A stretch of 57,097 bases of DNA from an uncultured Allobaculum sp. Lineage in GTDB: Bacteria > Bacillota_I > Bacilli_A > Erysipelotrichales > Erysipelotrichaceae. This document shows, one piece after another, positions 33,268 through 41,967 of this stretch (position 1 is its first letter; each line of letters starts with the position of its first letter). The DNA lies in assembly GCA_910579655.1 (NCBI GenBank), contig CAJTVE010000012.1, forward strand, positions 1 to 57,097. Reading direction: 5' to 3'. The translations under genes and the position numbers were made by a program. Under the pieces are notes generated by a model. That model was not told the origin of the DNA, made no database searches, and saw only the letters and a program-made list of their open reading frames with translations.

Positions 33268-35139
33268 TTAATCACAGACCATAACCAGAGTGCCGCTTTC
33301 AACATCTTTGTTGACTTCAACACATTCAACCGGCTGATCATTGGCATTGGTAATCACCATTGGAGTGGTCATATCGATGTTTTTCTCTTTCATCAGGATG
33401 CGATCGATTTTCATGACTGGTTCTCCAGCACGAACAGTATCTCCGATATTTTTCAGAACTGTAAATCCTTTCCCTTCCAGGTTCACTGTATCCATACCAA
33501 CATGGATTAAAATTTCCTGACCGGTATTGGCTTTAAAACCAATGGCATGCTTTGTGGCAGCTACCATCATGATGCTTCCATCGACTGGAGAATTGACTGT
33601 ATCACCTTCCCATTTGAACGCTACGCCCTTCCCCATGATTCCAGATGCAAAAACTTCATCTTCAACCACATTTAATGGAATGCATTTACCGCTGACTGGA
33701 GCCACAATGTTGGCTGGTTCAAAAGCGTCTGTAAAGCTTGCAACTGGCTCGCCTGCCTGAGTGGCAGCCTGATCTACAGCATTGAGTTCTGCATTGTCTT
33801 TAAAGAGAATCAGAGATCCAACAAAAGAAGCAACAAGAGAAACACCAAAACCAACAAATGCCCAGACGATATTCATGGAGTTTGCAGGATCAACAAACAT
33901 AGCCATACCCGCAAGTCCAGGACCCATGGCAACGAACGCTTTAACAGCAGTCAGACCTAAACAGATCCCCCCCACAAAACTTCCAAAAACAACAGAAATC
34001 ATTGCTTTTTCATGCTGCAAGGTAACACCGTATAAAGCTGGTTCTGTAATTCCAAATAAAGCTGAGATACCAGCAGAAATTGCGGTCTGACGCAGATTAT
34101 CATCTTTTGTTTTTAAAGCGACGCCAAAGCAGGCACCACTTTCAGAAATATTGTGTGCTAAGGAAGCTGGCATATACAACAGTTCTTCGCCCATATTAGA
34201 AATGGAAGATACTGCATAAGGAAGCAGTGCTTTGTGCATACCTAAAGCAATCATGAAGGGCAGCACGGCTGCAAGCAGACCAACCGCAAGCCAGCCCAGC
34301 TTGTCGTAGAGAAATAGAATCACTGTGGTTAACAGAGTACCAATGTTTAATCCCAGAGGACCTAAGATCAGCAGCGTTACAGGAATAACGGTGATGAAGC
34401 AAATCATTGGAACAAAGAAAACACGAATTGGTTTTGGGGTGATCTTCGTTACATATTTTTCAATAAAGTAAAGCAGTCCAACAGAAAGAATTGCCGGGAA
34501 AATCTGATATGGATACGCAACGCTCTGAATCTGCCATCCAAAAATATTCAATCCTTCACCAATGGCCGTCGTCATATTGGGAAGAATCAGTGCCCCAACA
34601 CAGGCAACCGCAACCAGACGATTGATTTTCAGTTTTGTAGCCATCGTTACGGCTACCATCACTGGCAGGAAGTATAAGGCAGCATCAGCTCCCTGATACA
34701 GAACGGTATACAGGCCTGAATCTGCAGACATCCATCCCATTAAAGAAAACAACGACAGCAAAGCTTTCAGGATTCCGGCACCCGCAATGGCAGGAACCAG
34801 CGGCTGGAAAATACCAACCAGAAAGTCCAGAAGCCAGGCTCCAACCGATGTTTTTCCACTGGAAGCCGCAGGCGAGCCTGTATTTCTAAATTGGTAGTCT
34901 TTCAAAATTGCATCATAGGCTTCAATTACATCGTTACCAATGACAACCTGACACTGTACACCAGCGCCAACGACACCCATGACTCCAGGAATAGCCTTTA
35001 ATTCATCACGTTTTGCTTTGGCGGGATCAACCAGCGTAAAGCGAAGCCGAGTAGAGCAATGTTCAAACTGAGAGACGTTTTCCTGACCGCCTACACCTTT
35101 GATAATGGCTTCGGCCAGTTCTTTATAATTCTTAGACAT
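33268..35139 (-). CDS. bglP: Beta-glucoside PTS permease EIIBCA
   Basis: 623 residues from the ATG at 35139 (GAGGAG at 8 nt); 44 upstream in-frame codons run through the leader and are excluded. EIIB domain at about 1-90 with the phosphorylated Cys in QFEHCSTRLRF. EIIC at about 100-460, ten or so helices with AGAGILKALLSLFSLMGWM and FGITEPALYGVTL. EIIA of the glucose type at about 490-620, with ILIHVGMDTVNLEGKGF carrying the active His. It imports and phosphorylates beta-glucosides at position 6. Expressed from a promoter with a cre site and controlled by LicT at the RAT leader. Confidence 0.95.
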   Translation of the reverse strand: MSKNYKELAEAIIKGVGGQENVSQFEHCSTRLRFTLVDPAKAKRDELKAIPGVMGVVGAGVQCQVVIGNDVIEAYDAILKDYQFRNTGSPAASSGKTSVGAWLLDFLVGIFQPLVPAIAGAGILKALLSLFSLMGWMSADSGLYTVLYQGADAALYFLPVMVAVTMATKLKINRLVAVACVGALILPNMTTAIGEGLNIFGWQIQSVAYPYQIFPAILSVGLLYFIEKYVTKITPKPIRVFFVPMICFITVIPVTLLILGPLGLNIGTLLTTVILFLYDKLGWLAVGLLAAVLPFMIALGMHKALLPYAVSSISNMGEELLYMPASLAHNISESGACFGVALKTKDDNLRQTAISAGISALFGITEPALYGVTLQHEKAMISVVFGSFVGGICLGLTAVKAFVAMGPGLAGMAMFVDPANSMNIVWAFVGFGVSLVASFVGSLILFKDNAELNAVDQAATQAGEPVASFTDAFEPANIVAPVSGKCIPLNVVEDEVFASGIMGKGVAFKWEGDTVNSPVDGSIMMVAATKHAIGFKANTGQEILIHVGMDTVNLEGKGFTVLKNIGDTVRAGEPVMKIDRILMKEKNIDMTTPMVITNANDQPVECVEVNKDVESGTLVMVCD

Positions 35140-35375
35140 TGAAGTTTCTCCTCTTTTTTCCTGATTCGATAAAATTCTTTGCGATGGCAGCTCATCCACG
35201 AATGAGACTGCACAGATCCATGAATCTGGATCATTTTCTGTCTGATCTGGATTCAGAATCATGATCATCACAACAAACTCAGTCTAATTTCTAAATAGAA
35301 ATCGACCTGGAATCGAGTCACTGATTCTGAACAGATTGTGGCTGGTGTCTTTCTGTTTGCTCCGGCCGGTTAAGC

Positions 35376-35465
35376 AACAAAAAAGGCAGAACCATTCAAA
35401 ACAGATACACCAAAAAATAGGTACTGTTTCTAAATGATCCTGCCTGCTTTACCAGTTACATGTCC
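35376..35465 (-). promoter_or_regulatory. LicT-responsive leader: RAT sequence overlapping a terminator
   Basis: On the minus strand GTAACTGGTAAAGCAGGCAG (within 35436-35465) matches the bgl/sac RAT consensus. Its GCAGGCAG end is shared with the 5' arm of a terminator: GGCAGGATCATTTAGAAACAG pairs with CTGTTTTGAATGGTTCTGCC. TTTTTTGTT follows at 35376-35384. The two structures exclude each other, as expected for antitermination. Confidence 0.88.
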
Positions 35466-35479
35466 TTTAGACGATTTCA

Positions 35480-35508
35480 AGGATAAGGCAGAAAGCGCTC
35501 TCTGTCAA
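35480..35508 (-). promoter_or_regulatory. bgl operon promoter with CcpA-type cre site
   Basis: Minus strand: -35 TTGACA (35503-35508), 17-bp spacer, -10 TATCCT (35480-35485). AGAAAGCGCTCTCT (35490-35503 in plus orientation) matches the palindromic cre consensus at 11 of 14 positions and fills the spacer, so bound CcpA would block the promoter. Confidence 0.78.
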
Positions 35509-35534
35509 CAACAAATTTTCAAAAATTTTCCGGG

Positions 35535-36137
35535 TCACTGAAAAATCCGGTGGGATTTGGGGTTCTTGACTGTTGGCTGATATGAGGCATCAATGATCTT
35601 CAGGAAGAAATACCCATCGTCATGATAGCCAAAAGCCTGCCTTCGTACGGTCTTGATCTTGTTGTTGACTCCTTCGATTTTTCCTGACGAGATCCCGTAG
35701 GAAGCATGCGAAATGATCCCTTCAAAATGGTTTTCCAGCAGTCTGGCAAACCATCGAAAGTGCTCATTCTTTGTCCCGCGGCAGGTGTTAATGATTGTAG
35801 TGATTTTGTCTGCCATTTTTATCTCATCGTCGCAGCTGTAGGCCTCAATAAGCTGTTCTTTCACCAGATCGCACGCAAAAAGAAGAGAGTTCGACTCGAT
35901 GAGTTCCTTATATCGCTTAACATATCCAGTTTCACCGCGTGACATGAATTCGTTTTTGAAGTAAGCTGCGAGTTCTTTCACAGGGAACAGGAATGTCTTG
36001 CCATCTCTGGTTGTTTTCTTTGGGGTTACCCACTCTCCTGAGTCAGACAGAGCGCCGGCACAGAACACGACATGGATGTGGGGGTGAAAATCAAGTTTTT
36101 GTCCCCTGGTATGAAGAGCACAGTAAAAGCCAGGCAT
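35535..36137 (-). pseudogene. Chimeric IS91/ISL3 transposase fragment
   Basis: One open frame of 200 residues joins two unrelated transposases. Residues 1 to about 75 match the IS91/IS1294 Y2 transposase around its HUH motif (LHTRGQKLDFHPHIHVV, then FFPVK-like TFLFPVKELAAYFKNEF). From about residue 80 it matches the C-terminal part of an ISL3-type DDE transposase (HASYGISSGKIEGVNNKIKT, RRQAFGYHDDGYFFLKI). The IS91 part lacks its C-terminal catalytic tyrosines and the ISL3 part lacks its first two acidic residues, so neither is active. It lies between the antitoxin gene (9 bp away) and the bgl promoter. Confidence 0.75.
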
Positions 36138-36146
36138 TCCGCCAAA

Positions 36147-36476
36147 TTAAGAAAGGCCCTTGATAAGGCTTTGATGTTCCTTGTTAGCTTTCTTGTTTGG
36201 AATAAGCTCTATTTTAAGTGTTGCATCTAATGCAACCGCCAAGCGATTCAGCAAAGCAATACTTGGGTTTCGCGCTCCATTCTCCAATCGACTAATATCC
36301 GCTTGACTGATCCCCGTCTTCTCAGCCAGTTTTCTCTGAGTCAATCCTGCTTCTTTTCTCGCTTTAATCAAAGCCATAGTGATGTCTCTTTCCGGCTGAA
36401 GTGCCTCATATTCTTTCCGGAATTCAGGATCCTGCATAAATTCATTTGTTAATTCATCTAAGTCGCCCATCTTCAC
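36147..36476 (-). CDS. XRE-family antitoxin (HigA-like)
   Basis: 109 residues from a GTG at 36476, or 107 from the ATG at 36470, which is better spaced from AAAGGGA. A helix-turn-helix lies at about 50-85 (AGLTQRKLAEKTGISQADIS, then RLENGARNPSIALLNRL). The N-terminal part (DELTNEFMQDPEFRKEYEAL) is the segment that usually binds the toxin. Its start overlaps the toxin stop by one base, the usual toxin-first HigBA order. It probably also represses the pair through the palindrome at 36832. The IS91 fragment follows the stop directly. Confidence 0.88.
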   Translation of the reverse strand: MKMGDLDELTNEFMQDPEFRKEYEALQPERDITMALIKARKEAGLTQRKLAEKTGISQADISRLENGARNPSIALLNRLAVALDATLKIELIPNKKANKEHQSLIKGLS

Positions 36477-36820
36477 TATCCCTTTCTTTTTAAATAGATT
36501 TTTCTTCTTCGCTTTGCCAGCTCTATTTCCCTGACAGGCGTTTTCCGTTGTTTATTTATAAAACCGTTAGTGGCAATAATTATCTCATCGCCATCAAAAA
36601 AGTATAGAATCCTAATCGTATTTTTTTCTAAGATAGACCGAAGCTCAAAAGTCCCATTCCCTAAGTATTTACTTAATGGAGCTCTTGCTTCATTACCCAA
36701 CATTTCTAATCTATGAAGATCAGATACTACTTTTGCTTTTGTTTTTGCATCTAAGGTTCGAATAAAATCTCCAACAGGCTTACGTCCATCATCATTTCGA
36801 AAAAAAATTATACTAAACAA
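36476..36820 (-). CDS. RelE/HigB-superfamily toxin (Gp49-like)
   Basis: 114 residues from a TTG at 36820, preferred because GGAG lies 6 nt before it; an ATG at 36850 would lie inside the operator palindrome. Family features are NDDGRKPVGDFIRTLD near the start, LSKYLGNGTFELRSI, IRILYFFDGDEIIIATNGFI with the beta-strand core, and RKTPVREIELAKRRRK at the end. Such toxins cut mRNA on the ribosome. Coupled to the XRE antitoxin gene by a one-base overlap. Confidence 0.85.
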   Translation of the reverse strand: MFSIIFFRNDDGRKPVGDFIRTLDAKTKAKVVSDLHRLEMLGNEARAPLSKYLGNGTFELRSILEKNTIRILYFFDGDEIIIATNGFINKQRKTPVREIELAKRRRKIYLKRKG

Positions 36821-36831
36821 TCTTCTCTCCC

Positions 36832-36853
36832 TATATGCTATATATAGCATATA
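36832..36853. promoter_or_regulatory. 22-bp perfect palindrome upstream of the toxin gene
   Basis: TATATGCTATA and its exact complement TATAGCATATA form a 22-bp palindrome ending 11 bp before the TTG start. Placement and symmetry fit the operator of an autoregulated toxin-antitoxin pair, overlapping its -10 region. Confidence 0.8.
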
Positions 36854-37624
36854 TTATCCAGGTTCTTTTTCCAATACTTTGCTAATCAAAAATCAGCTTC
36901 CAGTAGTTCTTTGAAGCCTTGGTATTCTTCGGCGCACTCAAAAGCAGCGCTTTTACACATTGTATGATTTCTCATTTTTGACCGATGTCTTTAAAATCTC
37001 CCTGAGCACTTATCTATGCTGTCTTTAAGGAAGCTTTCTAAGTCAGCATAATTCTGGGTATTGGACTCACAACCAACTCTTCACTTCTATATACGCAGTT
37101 TTCAAAAGACGTTTCTGTAACTTTGCAATTTTGAGCAGTTTTTTGAAAAATATAGCTGACTCATCTTCCATTACTGCGCGAACCTTAATTAGAATCACGA
37201 AGAGAAACAGCTGTTTTATCGATATGTAAAACGATATATGACTTAAACTCCCAAGAAAGTTGTACCTACAAGATTAATCAATATTAATAAGTGCTTTTCA
37301 TAAAGTTGATAAACCAAATTTAGCTGCTAAACTACACTTCTCTTTGTAGTTATAAATATAACTGCATAAAAACTCCTGGATCCAATGTGAAAATAACTGT
37401 TTTTGTTTTTAGAAAAGCGTTTTTTATTGCCTTTTAATCGGATAGGTATACTTAGGATGGGAGTTTAGGATATGAGATAAAATTGTTTGCCGGTTTTAAG
37501 TTAAATATCAAAGGTTTCAACCGATCAAATAAACCGTGTTGGATAAAATCATAAGACCAGATTACCTGATATCTTTATAAGATAATCTTTCTGAGATTTT
37601 AATATCACGAGCTACTTTCCAAAC
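36854..37624. other. AT-rich intergenic region with a possible gene remnant
   Basis: 770 bp with no complete gene. On the minus strand near 36890-36970 a short frame ending in a stop (CKSAAFECAEEYQGFKELLE) looks like a protein tail but has no start or upstream reading frame. Base composition is more AT-rich than its surroundings, consistent with accessory DNA brought in with the toxin-antitoxin and IS fragments. No further regulatory structure was recognised. Confidence 0.4.
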
Positions 37625-37658
37625 AAAAAAATCCGCCTTATCTAGAGCGGATTTTTTT
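37625..37658. terminator. Terminator after guaA
   Basis: AAAAAAATCCGC pairs exactly with GCGGATTTTTTT around a 10-nt loop, 16 bp beyond the guaA stop. Active in both directions. Confidence 0.9.
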
Positions 37659-37673
37659 GCTTAGTTATTGATT

Positions 37674-39215
37674 CTATTCGAATTCGATTGTTCCTGGCGG
37701 CTTGGAAGTAATATCGTAGAGTACGCGGTTCACGTGTGGAACTTCGTTGATGATGCGATCCGATACACGGCCTAATACGTCCCATGGAATGCGGGCCCAG
37801 TCAGCGGTCATACCGTCAATGGAAGTAACAGCCCGAATGGCAACAGCGTAGTCATACGTACGCTGATCGCCCATGACGCCAACAGAGCGCATGTTGGTTA
37901 ATGCTGTAAAGTATTGCCAGATATCACCTTCCAGACCAGCTTTGGCAATTTCTTCACGCAGGATGGCATCGGATTCACGGACAATTTCCAGTTTTTCATC
38001 CGTGATTTCACCGATAATGCGGATACCCAGTCCTGGTCCTGGGAATGGCTGTCTCCAGACCATTTCGTGTGGCAGACCCAATTCTTCACCAAGGGCGCGA
38101 ACTTCGTCTTTGAACAGAGTATTCAGAGGTTCGATAAGCTGGAAGCCCATGTCTTTGGGCAGACCGCCTACATTGTGGTGGGATTTAATGGTTTGCGCGG
38201 AGTTAGTTCCGGATTCGATGACGTCGGTATACAGAGTGCCCTGGGCAAGCCATTTTACGTCTTTATCCTTAAGGAGTTTTTTGACTTCGTCATCGAAGGT
38301 ATATACGAATTCACCACCGATGATTTTCCGTTTCTTTTCTGGATCGCTTACCCCTGCCAGTTTATCCAAAAAGCGGTCTTTGGCATCGATCCGGATCAGG
38401 TTGATGTTCATGTTTTTGCCAAAGGTTTCCATGACTGATTCACTTTCACCTTTACGCAACAGACCATGGTCAATGAACATGGCGACTAACTGATCCCCGA
38501 TCGCTTCATGAAGCAGGGCGGCAACAACGGAAGAGTCAACACCACCGGAAAGACCAAGCAGAACAGTATCATCGCCGACTTTTTCCTTGATCAGTTTCTT
38601 CTGGGTTTCAATAAAGTCATGCATCGTCCAGTTTGCCTGGGCATTGCAGATGTTGAAGACAAAGTTTTTCAGAATCTCATTTCCATATTCGGAATGACGA
38701 ACTTCTGGATGGAACTGTAAGCCGTAAATATGGCTTTCTGTATTTTCGATGGCGGCATAAGGGCAAGTTGAGCTCTTGGCAATAACATCGAAATGCGGCG
38801 GCAGTTCACTGACCTGGTCGCCATGGGACATCCAGACGGTTTCTTTTTCTGGAAGATTTGCGAAGAGCTTGTTTTCTTTCACGATCTCGATTTCTGTCCG
38901 GCCATATTCTTTCAGATCGCTGGCTTTGACATGGCCGCCTAAGGCAAGGGTAAGCATCTGCATGCCATAGCAGATACCCAGAATTGGAATTCCGGATGTA
39001 TAAATAGCCGAATCGCATTTTGGAGCGTTTTCTTCGTAGGCTGAGTTTGGACCGCCGGAGAAAATGATGCCTTTCACATCCTGAAGGGCAAGAATTTCTT
39101 CGAGGGTCATTGTGCCGGGATGAAGTTCGGAGTATACACCGAATTCGCGAATCCGTCTGGCGATCAGCTGGTTATACTGAGAGCCAAAGTCTAAAACGAC
39201 AATCTTATCTGGCAT
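37674..39215 (-). CDS. guaA: GMP synthase (glutamine-hydrolysing)
   Basis: 513 residues, full length. Class I amidotransferase domain (about 1-190) with catalytic Cys in GICYGMQML and His/Glu in LQFHPEVRHSE. ATP-pyrophosphatase domain with the P-loop GLSGGVDSSVVAALL. C-terminal dimerisation domain ending in the conserved KPPGTIEFE. It aminates XMP to GMP using glutamine and ATP. GAGGT lies 6 nt before the ATG. It follows the acetyltransferase gene after 105 bp, with no room for a purine riboswitch, so expression is probably from the upstream operon or a short local promoter. Confidence 0.98.
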   Translation of the reverse strand: MPDKIVVLDFGSQYNQLIARRIREFGVYSELHPGTMTLEEILALQDVKGIIFSGGPNSAYEENAPKCDSAIYTSGIPILGICYGMQMLTLALGGHVKASDLKEYGRTEIEIVKENKLFANLPEKETVWMSHGDQVSELPPHFDVIAKSSTCPYAAIENTESHIYGLQFHPEVRHSEYGNEILKNFVFNICNAQANWTMHDFIETQKKLIKEKVGDDTVLLGLSGGVDSSVVAALLHEAIGDQLVAMFIDHGLLRKGESESVMETFGKNMNINLIRIDAKDRFLDKLAGVSDPEKKRKIIGGEFVYTFDDEVKKLLKDKDVKWLAQGTLYTDVIESGTNSAQTIKSHHNVGGLPKDMGFQLIEPLNTLFKDEVRALGEELGLPHEMVWRQPFPGPGLGIRIIGEITDEKLEIVRESDAILREEIAKAGLEGDIWQYFTALTNMRSVGVMGDQRTYDYAVAIRAVTSIDGMTADWARIPWDVLGRVSDRIINEVPHVNRVLYDITSKPPGTIEFE

Positions 39216-39320
39216 AGTCTGACCTCACTTTTCTATCTTTCACTTCTAGCTTTTGCCTTATCTTATCGAACTTTCGTCCCTGAAGAACAAAACTCGAGAT
39301 TTTCAGGCTTTTTTGATGAT

Positions 39321-39908
39321 TCATTCTGTTTCATTGAAGCATTTTAACTGGTTTTCGTCGGATTCCATCCGCTGTTCAAATTCAGCGCGGATATCTTCCA
39401 GAGAAAGTCTTTGCGGATGGTCAAAACTGTTAATCTGTTTTTCCATCCATGCAACATCATACCACTGACCATTCTTGTAACCAGCTTTGGGCAGCAGGCC
39501 AAACTGCCTGAAACCATAGCTTTTCTGGTAGGCCAGACTGTGAGCATTGCTTGCAGTCGTACAGCTGATCAGGCGGACAATGCCCATCGCTTTACAGATG
39601 GCTTCCAGATTCTCATAAAGTGCTTTGGCCAGACCATGATGGCAGCCTTTCGCAAAGTAGATGGTCAGTTCCGCATCAAACTGATAGGACTCCTTGCCTA
39701 AAAAGGCATGCGCATAGCCAAAACCAATGACCTGACCTTTGTATTCAGCCACCAGATAGGGATAGGCACTGGCAATCGCCTGCTGGTCTGCCTCAAACTG
39801 GCTGTATTCCGGATTGGACCAGGCAAGATTGGCGGTAGAGTGCTGGATATAGGTGCAAAGAATCGTATAGATCGCCGGCAGATCGGCCGGGGTCATAAAA
39901 CGAATCAT
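39321..39908 (-). CDS. GNAT acetyltransferase, phosphinothricin-acetyltransferase-like
   Basis: 195 residues. The Pat/Bar-type features are YLVAEYKGQVIGFGYAHAF, an acetyl-CoA-binding region in a degenerate form (FAKGCHHGLAKALYENL in place of RGxGxG), SNAHSLAYQKSYGFRQFG, and GYKNGQWYDVAWMEKQ near the C-terminus. Family members acetylate the amine of small amino acids such as phosphinothricin or methionine sulfone. The substrate here is unknown. Its start shares a base with the tsaD stop, so it is the last member of the tsa operon. Confidence 0.85.
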   Translation of the reverse strand: MIRFMTPADLPAIYTILCTYIQHSTANLAWSNPEYSQFEADQQAIASAYPYLVAEYKGQVIGFGYAHAFLGKESYQFDAELTIYFAKGCHHGLAKALYENLEAICKAMGIVRLISCTTASNAHSLAYQKSYGFRQFGLLPKAGYKNGQWYDVAWMEKQINSFDHPQRLSLEDIRAEFEQRMESDENQLKCFNETE

Positions 39909-40909
39909 TACTGCAGCTCCAGACCAGCATCCGCACTCAGAGATTCATCCGCTCTCCGGCCATGTTCATAGGCAATTTCACCAGCAATGGCAATCATAGC
40001 GGCATTGTCGGTGCAGCAGCTCATCGGCGGGACATTGAAATCAATATCAGGATGCTGGGCTGCCAGTTCTTTCACTTTTTCACGCAGGCGGCTGTTGGCC
40101 GAGACACCGCCGCCGACAATCATCTGTTTGATTTCTGGATAATCAGCAATGGCTTTGCGCACTTTGGTAAAGATTTCTTCCAGGGCAGTTTCCTGGAAGC
40201 TGGCGGCTAAATCTTCCATCTTCCATGGTTCGTTGTTTCTTTCCATGCGTTTTACAAACTGGAGAACACCGGATTTCAGGCCGGAGAAAGAGAAATCATA
40301 TTCACCAGGTGCTTTGGGACGCGGAAGTTTATAGATTGGTTTTCCCTGTTTAGCCAGCTTGTCAATTTTCGGGCCGCCTGGATAGCCAAGGTTGAGCACG
40401 CGCGCGACTTTGTCATAGGCTTCGCCAATCGCATCGTCCTGGGTTTCTCCCAGAATTTCAAAGCTGTTTTCGTCTTTCATATAAATCAGCTCCGAGTTGC
40501 CCCCGCTGACCAGCAGGCCTAAAAGCGGAAACTGGAGGGTTGTATCCAGTTTATTGGCATAAATATGGCCAGCCAGGTGATTGACCCCAACAAACGGTTT
40601 ATCAAAAAGCATCGCCAGCGTTTTCGCTGCCTGAACACCAACATGCAGACAGCCAATCAATCCAGGACCTTGCGTAACGGAAATCAGGTCAATATCCTCC
40701 CAGCTCAGGCCGGATTCTTTGATCGCCTGATCAATGACCACCGAAATATTTTCAACATGAAGCCGGCTTGCCACTTCCGGAACGACGCCGCCAAACTGAA
40801 CGTGGGTGTCAATCTGGCTGGAGACGACGCTGGACAGGACTTCTTTCTGGTCTTTGACAACGGCTGCAGCCGTTTCATCACAGCTGCTTTCAATCGCAAA
40901 TACAATCAT
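39908..40909 (-). CDS. tsaD: tRNA N6-adenosine threonylcarbamoyltransferase
   Basis: 333 residues. ASKHA-fold enzyme that transfers threonylcarbamoyl to A37 of tRNAs reading ANN codons, working with TsaB and TsaE. N-terminus IESSCDETAAAVV, metal-binding NHLAGHIYA (both His), and the late Asp in CCTDNAAMIAIAG are all present. It lies 27 bp after rimI in the conserved tsaE-tsaB-rimI-tsaD order. Confidence 0.97.
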   Translation of the reverse strand: MIVFAIESSCDETAAAVVKDQKEVLSSVVSSQIDTHVQFGGVVPEVASRLHVENISVVIDQAIKESGLSWEDIDLISVTQGPGLIGCLHVGVQAAKTLAMLFDKPFVGVNHLAGHIYANKLDTTLQFPLLGLLVSGGNSELIYMKDENSFEILGETQDDAIGEAYDKVARVLNLGYPGGPKIDKLAKQGKPIYKLPRPKAPGEYDFSFSGLKSGVLQFVKRMERNNEPWKMEDLAASFQETALEEIFTKVRKAIADYPEIKQMIVGGGVSANSRLREKVKELAAQHPDIDFNVPPMSCCTDNAAMIAIAGEIAYEHGRRADESLSADAGLELQ

Positions 40910-40936
40910 AGTTTCACCTTACTCTAAGTTAGATTT

Positions 40937-41368
40937 CTAGATTCCTAAGCCCATGACAAGGGCATCTTCGCCATCGGAATAATAGTGCTTGCTGCGATGG
41001 ATCTCTGTAAAGCCATGGTTTTCATACAGCGTTTTTGCCGGAGTATTGGAAACCCGGACTTCCAGGGTAAACAGCTCGCAGCCCGCCTCCATTGCTTGTC
41101 TGATTGCTTCTTCAAGCAGCAAGCTGCCTTGATGCTGACGGCGAAACGCCGGATCCACCGCAATACTGGCAAGCTGGGCCTGTTCAAACAGGATCCAGAA
41201 AATCGCATAGCCGATAATCCGGCCTTCTTCTTCCAGTACGATGGCATGAGAATAGGGATTCTTGTCGAGTTCATATTCAAAGGAATCCCGGCTCCAGGCT
41301 TCTTTAAAGCTGGCCGTTTCAAGGCGGCAGATGGCGTCCAGATCCGCAGTATTCATCGGGCGGATCAT
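40937..41368 (-). CDS. rimI: Ribosomal protein S18-alanine N-acetyltransferase
   Basis: 143 residues. GNAT fold: acetyl-CoA loop RRQHQGSLLLEEAI, then FTLEVRVSNTPAKTLYENHG and FTEIHRSKHYYSDGEDALVM, which is the RimI C-terminal signature with its aromatic pair. Acetylates the N-terminal alanine of S18. Overlaps the tsaB stop by 4 bp and lies in the tsa operon, as in most Bacillota. Confidence 0.94.
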   Translation of the reverse strand: MIRPMNTADLDAICRLETASFKEAWSRDSFEYELDKNPYSHAIVLEEEGRIIGYAIFWILFEQAQLASIAVDPAFRRQHQGSLLLEEAIRQAMEAGCELFTLEVRVSNTPAKTLYENHGFTEIHRSKHYYSDGEDALVMGLGI

Positions 41369-41961
41369 ACTTTGTAGCTGTCGCTTTCTTTCATATAGCG
41401 CGGAATGAGTCCATGCACATTTTCAACCGTTTCTGCCACGGGCAGCAGCAGCCGGGTGTTTTCGACAAAGTCAGATGGACTGGCCTGTTTGTCGATCAGC
41501 CAGCCTTCGCCATATAATTCGCCGGGATTGTCTTTTAAAAAGTCTTCAACCTGTTCTAAAGGCAGAATGCCCATCCAGGTTGGTTTTCCATTTTCAAGAT
41601 GAGCCGCATAGACGCGGCCTCCCCTTGCATCCAGAATGACATTGGCCAATGGCGCTGCTCCGGCATAAAGCTGGAAAGTCGAAAGGGTTTTGACTTGAAT
41701 ATCAGCCTGGGTGCCAAGCAGTTTGGCGGTAGTCATCGCGATCCGAAGCCCAGTATAGGAACCCGGGCCATCAGTAATGATGACTTCACCCAAATCTTTC
41801 AGTTTCCAGCCGGTTTCACCAAGCAATCGTTTCAGTTCGACAAATAACGACTCACTCTGGCGTTTAAAGGCCTCTTCCACCAGGCTGGCTTTCACCTGGC
41901 CATCCTCCAAGAGAATGATCACCAGTTGTTTCCATGAAGTATCGAGCATCAAGCTTTTCAT
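41365..41961 (-). CDS. tsaB: tRNA threonylcarbamoyladenosine biosynthesis protein TsaB
   Basis: 198 residues. Begins LMLDTSWKQLVIILLEDG and carries the family motif DGPGSYTGLRIAMTTAKLLG, followed by ARGGRVYAAHLENG. TsaB is the non-catalytic partner that stabilises TsaD. It starts 6 bp after tsaE and overlaps rimI by 4 bp. Confidence 0.95.
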   Translation of the reverse strand: MKSLMLDTSWKQLVIILLEDGQVKASLVEEAFKRQSESLFVELKRLLGETGWKLKDLGEVIITDGPGSYTGLRIAMTTAKLLGTQADIQVKTLSTFQLYAGAAPLANVILDARGGRVYAAHLENGKPTWMGILPLEQVEDFLKDNPGELYGEGWLIDKQASPSDFVENTRLLLPVAETVENVHGLIPRYMKESDSYKV

Positions 41962-41967
41962 AGGTTT

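Noticed and set aside
39216..39320. Purine riboswitch before guaA
   Set aside because: Only about 100 bp between the upstream gene and guaA, with no purine-riboswitch core visible.
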